From Leptospirillum sp. (GTDB lineage Bacteria > Nitrospirota > Leptospirillia > Leptospirillales > Leptospirillaceae), in contig DAIEST010000256.1 of assembly GCA_027346125.1 (NCBI GenBank), positions 1 to 14,264 of the forward strand: a stretch of DNA of 14,264 nt, in the 5' to 3' direction. A model generated the notes under the pieces. That model made no database searches and was not told the origin of the DNA. It worked only from the letters and a program-made list of their open reading frames with translations. Every line of letters starts with the position of its first letter. Within the stretch, counting starts at the first letter, position 1. Position numbers and translations under genes: made by a program. Shown piece after piece: positions 7,840 to 13,634 of the stretch.

Positions 7840-8855
7840 CAAGAGCCTTCCGCACCACATATTGTTTCATACTGTTTCTTCTGGGAACGGCCCTTCTGTT
7901 TCCCGTTTCCGCCAGGGCTGAAAAAGTCCTGATCGATCAGGTCATGGCAGTCGTCAACCACCACATGATCACCAAAAGCGAACTGGATCGCTCTCTCGCG
8001 CCAACCTTCAAGAAACTCCATGCCCGATTCCGGGGAACCGCATACCAGGAACTGGTCGCATCCCTCGAATACAAGCTTCTGATGAAAAAGATCAACGAAC
8101 GCCTTGAGCTTGAGGAAGCGGAAAGACAGGGGCTCACACTGACGGACGACGAACTGGACCGGGCGATCGAGTCCATCATGCAGAAGAACAATTTCACCGA
8201 AAAATGGCAGCTCAAGTCCGCGCTGGCCGAGCAGGGAATGAGCTTCCGGCGGTACCGTCAACAGCTCAGGAAACAGATGACGATCCTGAAACTGGTCAAC
8301 CAGGAGGTCCGCTCCACGGTCGTGATCAGTCCGGATGAGGTTCGCCAGTACTACCTTGCCCATCGGGAGAAGTACCGGCTTCCTCCGCACGTGACCCTGT
8401 CGGATATCTTTCTGAAGATTCCACCTGGTGCCAGTCCGGATCAGCTCGCCAAGATCCGCGCCCGGGGAGAACACATCATCCGGCAGTTGAAACGGGGAGA
8501 TGACTTTGTCATTCTCGCAGGATCCGAATCCGAAGGACCGAACGCCGAAAACGGCGGTTCCCTTGGCGATCTGACCAAGGATCAGCTGCTCCCGGAACTG
8601 GTGGGTCCGGCTTTTTCCGTTCCCGTGGGAAAAATCAGCAACCTGATCCAGTCCGAAAACGGATTTTACATCATCAAGGTTCTGAAACGTGACGATCATG
8701 CCTATCGCCGGTTCAGGGACCTGAAAGACCAGATCCTGAACGACCTGACCAAGAAAACGACGGAGAAGAGAATCCGGATCTGGCTGGAAAAGCTCAGGGC
8801 CAAATCCTATGTCGTCATCTATGCCGAACCGCCTGGAGAGGGAAAAAAAGCCTAG
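7836..8855 (+). CDS. surA: SurA-like periplasmic chaperone with one parvulin domain
   Basis: Predicted soluble periplasmic chaperone for outer-membrane proteins, 339 residues. A Sec signal peptide (hydrophobic core at about 9-24) ends in a probable ARA cleavage site, with maturation before Glu29. The mature N-terminus, VLIDQVMAVVNHHMITKSEL, is the classic SurA_N opening. A helical region (LLMKKINERLELEEAERQG, FRRYRQQLRKQM) leads to one parvulin domain at about 185-285 with NGGSLGDLTKDQLLPELVGPAF. E. coli SurA (428 residues) has two parvulin domains, so this is a short, single-domain form. Both conserved parvulin histidines look replaced: Asp190 in LSDIFL and Tyr278 in GFYIIKV. Catalysis is therefore doubtful and chaperoning more likely. 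Translation is probably coupled to the preceding gene through ATGA. The TAG stop overlaps the engB stop on the other strand. The symbol is by family resemblance. Confidence 0.85.
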   Translation: MTRAFRTTYCFILFLLGTALLFPVSARAEKVLIDQVMAVVNHHMITKSELDRSLAPTFKKLHARFRGTAYQELVASLEYKLLMKKINERLELEEAERQGLTLTDDELDRAIESIMQKNNFTEKWQLKSALAEQGMSFRRYRQQLRKQMTILKLVNQEVRSTVVISPDEVRQYYLAHREKYRLPPHVTLSDIFLKIPPGASPDQLAKIRARGEHIIRQLKRGDDFVILAGSESEGPNAENGGSLGDLTKDQLLPELVGPAFSVPVGKISNLIQSENGFYIIKVLKRDDHAYRRFRDLKDQILNDLTKKTTEKRIRIWLEKLRAKSYVVIYAEPPGEGKKA

Positions 8856-9490
8856 ATACCTTCCGGACCGTACAGATCTTCCAGAAGCATCCTGCCCAGA
8901 TCCTGGATCCCGTCGCCTGTTCGCGAGGAAAGCGGCAAGGGAACCGGATTGACAGTTTCCCCCGCCTCCGTCCGAAGTTTGTTCTTCCATTCTTCCAGAA
9001 CGGACCGGAGCTGATTTTTGGAGACAAGGTCGGCCTTGGACAGGAGAACGGTCACTGACCTCCCGAGTGTTTCCAGCCACAGAAGAGCTTCCCAGTCGGA
9101 CTCCAGAATTCCTCTTCGGACGTCGACCAGAAGCAGGATCCTGTTCAGGTGGGGAAGTCTTTCGACCAGTTCGGATGCAAGATTCCTGGCCTGTAATGCT
9201 GTTCCCTTGTCCCGTTTCATATATCCATATCCGGGGAGATCCAGAAAATACCCTCCCCGATCCAGTGCGTATAGATTGGCGAGTGTCGTCTTTCCTGGCG
9301 TCCGGCCGACCCGGGCCAGATGATTCCGTCTTGCCAGCCTGTTGATCAGGGAGGATTTCCCGACGTTCGACCGGCCGGCAAAACCGACAATTCCCTCCGA
9401 GTGGATCGGAGGAAGATCTTCCAGTGTAGCAAGGGAGCGGACGAAGGTGGCCGGAAAATCGATAGGCGGACTGGTTTTTGCAGGTTTCAT
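8852..9490 (-). CDS. engB: Ribosome biogenesis GTP-binding protein EngB/YsxC/YihA
   Basis: Small GTPase needed for late assembly of the 50S ribosomal subunit; cytoplasmic. At 212 residues it matches the usual length. The G motifs are in order: G1 GRSNVGKSS at 39-47, G2 TPGKTT at 64-69, G3 DLPGYGY at 84-90, G4 SKAD at 151-154 (usually TKAD), and a G5-like SSRTG near 189. The N-terminal FVRSLATLEDLP matches the conserved lead-in of the family. The ATG at 9490 has GAGG 8 bases upstream (reading the minus strand). Its first 44 bases overlap the start of anmK on the opposite strand, and its TAG stop interlocks with the surA TAG in CTAG. It is the only minus-strand gene between two plus-strand genes, so its promoter must lie inside the anmK coding sequence. 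Confidence 0.95.
   Translation of the reverse strand: MKPAKTSPPIDFPATFVRSLATLEDLPPIHSEGIVGFAGRSNVGKSSLINRLARRNHLARVGRTPGKTTLANLYALDRGGYFLDLPGYGYMKRDKGTALQARNLASELVERLPHLNRILLLVDVRRGILESDWEALLWLETLGRSVTVLLSKADLVSKNQLRSVLEEWKNKLRTEAGETVNPVPLPLSSRTGDGIQDLGRMLLEDLYGPEGI
9431..9437 (+). promoter_or_regulatory. Ribosome-binding site for anmK
   Basis: AAGGGAG lies 9 bases before the GTG at 9447, inside the engB coding sequence on the opposite strand. It favours this start over the ATG at 9489, which would cut into the conserved ATP-binding opening of AnmK, and over far upstream starts that would be fully antisense to the EngB GTPase core. Confidence 0.6.
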
Positions 9491-10766
9491 GTGTGGTACC
9501 TCACTCGATGGTGTGGATGGAGCCCTGATCCGTATCCGGGACGGGGCTATCTCATTGGTGGCATTCGATCACCATCCGTTTCCCGTCGAAGTGACCGGGT
9601 GGATCCGTCATTATCTGTCTGGAACCGCAGGCGGATTGTCCGCATTGGAACATTGGGGGGATCTGGAAAACCTGATGGCCCGGACGGAAACGCTCCTTCT
9701 GGAGCGTCTCCTTTCCATGTCCGGTCTGATGCCGGAGGAGATCCACGGTGCCGGCACCCATGGAATCACCGCCTTCCACCGTCCCTCTCCCCACCGGGCA
9801 CCATGGGCAAAACGCTCGGCCGAACCGGAGGAACTCCCGGGAATTTCACTCCAGATCGCCAACCCATACCCGTTGGCACAACGTTTTCGCATTCCGGTCG
9901 TCTTCGATTTCCGCCGGGCCGACGTTTCCAGAAAAGGGGAGGGGGCACCCCTCGCTTCCCTTTTTCATCGGGCCGTTTTCTCTGACCTCCACGAACCCCG
10001 GGCATTTCTGAACCTGGGGGGCATTGCGAATCTCACCTATCTTCCGGCTCTGTCCGATCCGGAAACCGGGATGATCGCGTTCGACACGGGACCCGGCAAC
10101 ATGCTGCTGGATCTCCATGTTTCCAGGATGACCCATGGCCGGGAAACATTTGATCGGGAAGGACAGCGAAGCGCCGGGGGACAAGTCCGGAGATCAGTTC
10201 TGTCCTTCATTCTGGACGACCCATGGTTCGCCCTTCCCCCACCAAAATCCACCGGACGGGAAGAGTGGGGGGAAGAACGTCTCGATTCTCTGATAAGCCA
10301 TCTTTCCCTGCACGAAGCGGTAGAGGAGACGGACCTCCTGGCAAGTCTCGCAGAGGCGACCGCATGCTCCATCCAGAAAGGCCTGGAATGGCTTTCTCCC
10401 AAACCCTGCCTTCTGATCGCCGGCGGCGGCGGTACTCGAAACCCGGATTTGATGGGCCGTATCGCCCGCATCGCGAACATCCCGGTTCGTCCGTCCGAAG
10501 CCTTCGGCTGGCCTGCCCAGGCGATCGAACCCATGGCGTTTGCGTACCTTGCAGCCCTCTCGCTGTCAGGGAGACCCGGATCGCTCCCCGGTACGACCGG
10601 GGCGGACGCTCCAGTCCTTACCGGGGCCGTGGCACCTCCACCGGATGGATCGCTCCCGGCCAGGCTTCAAGAAATTCGGGAAGCTGCCGATATCCATCTT
10701 CCGTTCCCAGATCGAGCCAACCCTCTTCCGTTTCCTCTCCCCGGATCGGGATCCCCCGTTTTTTAA
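9447..10766 (+). CDS. anmK: Anhydro-N-acetylmuramic acid kinase, with C-terminal extension
   Basis: Opens the 1,6-anhydro ring of anhydro-MurNAc with ATP to give MurNAc 6-phosphate, in peptidoglycan recycling; cytoplasmic. From the GTG at 9447 it is 439 residues, against 369 in E. coli. Motifs are GFMCGTSLDGVDG at about 13-25 (the usual MSGTS reads MCGTS here), the GTHG segment, FDFRRADVS with the likely catalytic Asp159, GEGAPL, NLGGIANLTYLP, FDTGPGNMLLD, IAGGGGTRNPDLM, and the closing RPGSLPGTTGADAPVLTGAV. The family normally ends near that last motif. Here about 42 further residues, Pro-rich and unlike the family, continue to a TAA at 10764-10766 and lie antisense to the MurU-like gene. 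The 5' end overlaps engB head-to-head by 44 bases. The downstream minus-strand MurU- and AmgK-like genes support a recycling role. Identity is secure; the reality of the tail is less certain. Confidence 0.93.
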   Translation: MAGKSIGGLVFAGFMCGTSLDGVDGALIRIRDGAISLVAFDHHPFPVEVTGWIRHYLSGTAGGLSALEHWGDLENLMARTETLLLERLLSMSGLMPEEIHGAGTHGITAFHRPSPHRAPWAKRSAEPEELPGISLQIANPYPLAQRFRIPVVFDFRRADVSRKGEGAPLASLFHRAVFSDLHEPRAFLNLGGIANLTYLPALSDPETGMIAFDTGPGNMLLDLHVSRMTHGRETFDREGQRSAGGQVRRSVLSFILDDPWFALPPPKSTGREEWGEERLDSLISHLSLHEAVEETDLLASLAEATACSIQKGLEWLSPKPCLLIAGGGGTRNPDLMGRIARIANIPVRPSEAFGWPAQAIEPMAFAYLAALSLSGRPGSLPGTTGADAPVLTGAVAPPPDGSLPARLQEIREAADIHLPFPDRANPLPFPLPGSGSPVF

Positions 10767-11373
10767 GCCGCCGGTAGATCTCAAAGACAGAAAAAGGGGG
10801 TTCGGGAAGACCTTCCTGAGGTTCGAAAACCTGGGGATCGACAATATGGATCCCGGTGAACCAGACCGGTCTGTCCCCTCTTCCGGGCGATTCGCCCGGA
10901 AGAACGACCGACCCTTCCGGTGAAAGAAAGATCTTGCCCGCCTCGGACGTTGGTCCCTGCCCCGATAGAACGAGGGTTACAGAAGCGCCAGCCTCTTCGT
11001 GGCGGAGAATTCCCTGGCCGACATCGTACCGGGTGAGAATATCGCATGTTCTCACCACCAGGACCCGCATATCCCGAATCAACGGCCATGCGTTCAGGAG
11101 ACCGCCTCCTGTTCCCAGGACTCGGTCTTCCACAGAATACCGGACCATCATTCCTTCCGGAATGACAGGCAGCAGGCCCGAACGGATCCGTTCCGCCCGA
11201 TCGTGCAAATTCACCACGACATGATCGATCCCGGAGCGCCTCATGGATTCCATGATGTGCACGGCCAGCGGGCGACCCTCCACCGGAATGAGGGGCTTCG
11301 GACTGTCAGGGAACAGGGATCGGATCCGGCTCCCTGAACCTGCCATCAGAATGAATCCTCCCCGTTCATGCAT
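10618..11373 (-). CDS. murU: Nucleotidyltransferase, likely MurNAc-1-phosphate uridylyltransferase (MurU-like)
   Basis: Sugar-1-phosphate nucleotidyltransferase of the RmlA/GlmU/MurU fold. By context it should make UDP-MurNAc from MurNAc 1-phosphate and UTP. From the ATG it is 251 residues. The signature is FILMAGSGSRIR at 7-18 followed by PKPLIPVEGRPL. LGTGGGLLNAW is the base/sugar loop. Two likely metal ligands are Asp111 (read as Cys-Asp where Asn-Gly-Asp or Asn-Ala-Asp is common) and Asp221 in GWLDLGT. An AAGGAG site lies 10 bases before the ATG at 11373 and 7 before a TTG at 11376, so either could be used; I prefer the ATG. It overlaps the end of the kinase gene by 8 bases, indicating coupling, and overlaps the anmK tail convergently. 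GDP-mannose or glucose-1-phosphate specificity cannot be excluded, so the symbol is by context. Confidence 0.8.
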   Translation of the reverse strand: MHERGGFILMAGSGSRIRSLFPDSPKPLIPVEGRPLAVHIMESMRRSGIDHVVVNLHDRAERIRSGLLPVIPEGMMVRYSVEDRVLGTGGGLLNAWPLIRDMRVLVVRTCDILTRYDVGQGILRHEEAGASVTLVLSGQGPTSEAGKIFLSPEGSVVLPGESPGRGDRPVWFTGIHIVDPQVFEPQEGLPEPPFSVFEIYRRLKKRGIPIRGEETEEGWLDLGTEDGYRQLPEFLEAWPGAIHPVEVPRPR

Positions 11374-12445
11374 CAAGAACGGGCTCCTTCAGAAGAGGGC
11401 GCACCACGTTCCACAAGAACTGAACCGACGGTTCCCAGCGGGACAGGAATTCCATGTTCCGGTGGGTCTGGGGAACGCTTTCCAGATAAGCGGGATTCCC
11501 CTTGACTTCATCGATATAGAAGAATCTCCCGCACGCTTTCAGGTTTCTCTGGAAAGCGTGGCGTGCCAGGAGGCTGCGGTATTGATCGCGTGAAAGCCCT
11601 CCGGGGAGAAGCCCGCTCTTCCCGGCTTCCTCGTAATAACGGCCAACCAGTTCCCCCAGAAGGGGTTCCGGAACGGGACGGTACGCATCAAAAAGAAACG
11701 AGGCCAGGTCGTAGAGAGGCGATCCGACACGCATGTCCTGAAAATCGATGACGTTCAGCTTCCCGCTGCCGTTCCGCATCAGGTTCCGGGAATGGTAGTC
11801 CCGATGGAGAAGGGTTTCCGGAAGTGAACTCGCCAGAATAACTGACTCTTTCTCAAAAAAGGATCGGGCGGATCGGAACTCCTCCGATCCCTGATCCCGG
11901 GCTCCATATTCCAGAAAATGCTCGAATTCCCAGAAATAGAGCTCGGAAGAAAAAGGGCGTTTCCGGAGCCAGCCCGCACCATCTTCCGGTGAGAGGAGCT
12001 GAAATCTGAGAAGAAGATCCAGCGCCTGATTCCTCAGTCTGGCTTCCTCCTCCGGAAAGTGCTGCAAAGCGACGGAAAGGGTTTCGTCGCCCAGGTCTTC
12101 CTGGACCAGGACGCTTCCATCCTCATTCCCGAAGAAAATCGACGGAACCGGAAAATCCTGTTTTTTCAGAAAGGATCCGAGTTCCACGAACGCATCTCCG
12201 GGAGGAACACCCTCGGACGGGGCCGATTTCTCTTCAGAGCCGCGGAATCCTTCAGGCGCTTTCCGTTCCATCAGAATCACGCTCTCCGTCGGATCAAGAG
12301 CACTTTTTCCGTAGACGATCCTGTAATAACGCCGATTGGAAGCGTCTCCCGTCAGCGGGATGACCTGAAAATCCCGATCTTTCTTCCAGGAACAAAGAAC
12401 TTGCATCGCATCTTCCGAAAAAACCCGTTTTGCACCCCGACCCAT
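11366..12445 (-). CDS. amgK: Aminoglycoside-phosphotransferase-fold sugar kinase, likely AmgK-like
   Basis: APH-family kinase of 359 residues. By analogy to AmgK it is a candidate anomeric kinase turning MurNAc (and GlcNAc) into the 1-phosphate for the coupled nucleotidyltransferase. Seen motifs are GDASNRRYYR at 33-42 (the N-lobe opening typical of AmgK), LVQEDLGDETL (hinge region), catalytic LLHRDYHSRN with Asp216 and Asn221, and DFQDMRVGSPLYDLAS with the metal-binding Asp234. The ATG at 12445 has AGGAGG 4 bases upstream. A GTG at 12469 has no ribosome-binding site and would add an eight-residue Gly-rich leader, so I reject it. Its position upstream of and overlapping a MurU-like gene, with anmK alongside, mirrors the AmgK-MurU pair described in pseudomonads. 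A general APH antibiotic-resistance role seems unlikely. A choline/ethanolamine-kinase-like or LPS-core kinase role is possible but less supported. Confidence 0.82.
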   Translation of the reverse strand: MGRGAKRVFSEDAMQVLCSWKKDRDFQVIPLTGDASNRRYYRIVYGKSALDPTESVILMERKAPEGFRGSEEKSAPSEGVPPGDAFVELGSFLKKQDFPVPSIFFGNEDGSVLVQEDLGDETLSVALQHFPEEEARLRNQALDLLLRFQLLSPEDGAGWLRKRPFSSELYFWEFEHFLEYGARDQGSEEFRSARSFFEKESVILASSLPETLLHRDYHSRNLMRNGSGKLNVIDFQDMRVGSPLYDLASFLFDAYRPVPEPLLGELVGRYYEEAGKSGLLPGGLSRDQYRSLLARHAFQRNLKACGRFFYIDEVKGNPAYLESVPQTHRNMEFLSRWEPSVQFLWNVVRPLLKEPVLDA

Positions 12446-12494
12446 GAACCCTCCTGCCCCATCCCCCACAAGTTCTTATGCCCGCCAGAACAAT

Positions 12495-12513
12495 TTCAAA
12501 TTTAACTTCAAAT
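12495..12513. repeat. Short direct repeat in the divergent intergenic region
   Basis: TTCAAAT occurs at 12495-12501 and again at 12507-12513, a 12-base start-to-start spacing, close to one helical turn. It flanks the candidate -35 box of the YeiH-family gene. It could be a regulator site, or chance in AT-rich DNA. No gene lies between 12446 and 12565. Confidence 0.35.
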
Positions 12514-12530
12514 GGCCATACAACTACAAT
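12502..12530 (+). promoter_or_regulatory. Candidate sigma70-type promoter for the YeiH-family gene
   Basis: TTAACT (12502-12507, 4 of 6 to TTGACA) is separated by 17 bases from TACAAT (12525-12530, 5 of 6 to TATAAT). Transcription would begin near 12537, giving a leader of about 30 bases before the ATG at 12566. This lies in the only AT-rich intergenic stretch of the window, between two divergent genes. The -35 box overlaps a direct repeat of TTCAAAT. Confidence 0.45.
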
Positions 12531-12565
12531 CACCACGACAGTCACTGTTTCCAAGGAGTCTACGA

Positions 12566-13609
12566 ATGAGATCCGATGCCTTTTCCATACTGCCAGGCCT
12601 CATGCTTTGCGGAATCCTGGCTCTGTCTGCCCAGCTGGTTTCAGAATCCCCTCTCCTGAAGGGACATTTTCCGGTCGGAGCAGTCATGCTGGCCATTATA
12701 CTCGGAACCGGGTTCCGACACTTCATCCCCATCTCTCCCCGGATGGAACCGGGGATCCGGTTCGCGTTCCGGAGAATCCTCCGGATCGGTGTCGCCGGTC
12801 TGGGGTTCGGCCTTACATACGCCGACATCAGGGAAGTCGGGTTCAGGGGAATTCTCCTCGACACGATCCTGATCGCGGGCACATACCTCTTTTCCGTCGC
12901 GCTCAGAAAATGGCTCCGGCTTGGAGAAAACCTGCCATGGCTCCTCGCTACGGGAACCGCCATCTGCGGTGCTTCGGCCGTTGTCGCGGCCAACAGCGTG
13001 CTCAAGGCAAAAGAGGAAGAAGTGGCCTTCTCGGTAGCGACGGTCACCCTCTTTGGAACCCTTTCGATGTTCCTCTACCCGGTCATTGCACGATTTTTGG
13101 GGATCCCGATCCCGATTTACGGAGCCTGGGCCGGATCCTCCATCCATGAAGTTGCACAGGTCATCGGGGCAACCATGAATATTTCACCGCAGGCGCTGGA
13201 TTTTGCCACGATCCTGAAACTGACCCGCGTGGCGTTTCTGCTCCCGGTTCTCGTCATGCTGGAAATTCTCCTCCTCAGACACGGAACGGAAGCCATCTCC
13301 AGAACGGGGTTGTCGAACCGGAAGGAACATTTCCCGTGGTTCGTCGTGGGATTCGGGGCGATTGTCGTCCTGAACTCTCTTCGCCTCTTCCCCTCCACAC
13401 TCCTGGCCGTGCTCCAGAAAGGAGATACCTGGCTTCTGGCGGTTTCCATGGCCGCACTGGGTCTCGAAACCCATCTTGGTCGCATTCTGACCGTCGGACC
13501 CTCCGCTGTCAAAGCGGGATTCTGGCTCTGGATCTTTGTCAGTGTCTGGGGGTTTGTCCTCTCCCTGGCATTGTTCGGCCACTCCTTTCATCTGCCCCTG
13601 ACGGGATAA
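12566..13609 (+). CDS. YeiH/UPF0324-family membrane protein (putative sulfate exporter family)
   Basis: Integral inner-membrane protein of the UPF0324 family, annotated in databases as putative sulfate exporters; the true substrate is not settled. From the ATG at 12566 it is 347 residues, the usual family length, with about ten hydrophobic segments by eye. Family motifs are AVMLAIILGTGFRH, RIGVAGLGFGL, ATGTAICGASA at 128-138 (the discontinuous-helix-like conserved motif), KAKEEEVAFSVATVTLFGTLSM, and WAGSSIHEVAQVIGA at 188-202. I chose this start because AAGGAG (12553-12558) sits 7 bases upstream. An in-frame ATG at 12512 would add 18 polar residues and would lie between the candidate promoter boxes, so it could not be made from that transcript. 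It is divergent from the kinase gene. A secreted propeller gene follows after 25 bases and may share the transcript. Function in this organism is not inferable beyond transport. Confidence 0.88.
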   Translation: MRSDAFSILPGLMLCGILALSAQLVSESPLLKGHFPVGAVMLAIILGTGFRHFIPISPRMEPGIRFAFRRILRIGVAGLGFGLTYADIREVGFRGILLDTILIAGTYLFSVALRKWLRLGENLPWLLATGTAICGASAVVAANSVLKAKEEEVAFSVATVTLFGTLSMFLYPVIARFLGIPIPIYGAWAGSSIHEVAQVIGATMNISPQALDFATILKLTRVAFLLPVLVMLEILLLRHGTEAISRTGLSNRKEHFPWFVVGFGAIVVLNSLRLFPSTLLAVLQKGDTWLLAVSMAALGLETHLGRILTVGPSAVKAGFWLWIFVSVWGFVLSLALFGHSFHLPLTG

Positions 13610-13634
13610 CCCTCTCAACCGAACGGAGACGATC

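Noticed and set aside
8852..8875. T-run on the minus strand just past engB as a terminator.
   Set aside because: The T tract reads from surA's Lys codons, and no stable hairpin precedes it on the minus strand.
7785..9080. 431-codon minus-strand open frame opposite surA.
   Set aside because: It is antisense to a well-supported SurA-like protein and overlaps engB in another frame. Its translation shows no recognisable domain and has the composition of a GC-rich shadow frame.
9342..9446. Upstream in-frame extension of anmK from the ATG at 9342.
   Set aside because: The added 35 residues precede the normal AnmK N-terminus and are fully antisense to the EngB G1/G2 region. The GTG at 9447 has a better ribosome-binding site and gives family-like spacing to the MCGTS motif.
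10747..10764. Possible intrinsic terminator at the end of anmK: CGGG-ATCC-CCCG followed by six T.
   Set aside because: The stem is only four base pairs and lies within the anmK tail and antisense to conserved MurU-like coding sequence, so the pattern is explained by coding constraint. Term-seq would decide.
12446..12469. GTG start at 12469 for the AmgK-like kinase.
   Set aside because: No Shine-Dalgarno sequence precedes it. The extra Gly-rich residues translate the AGGAGG region that serves the ATG at 12445.
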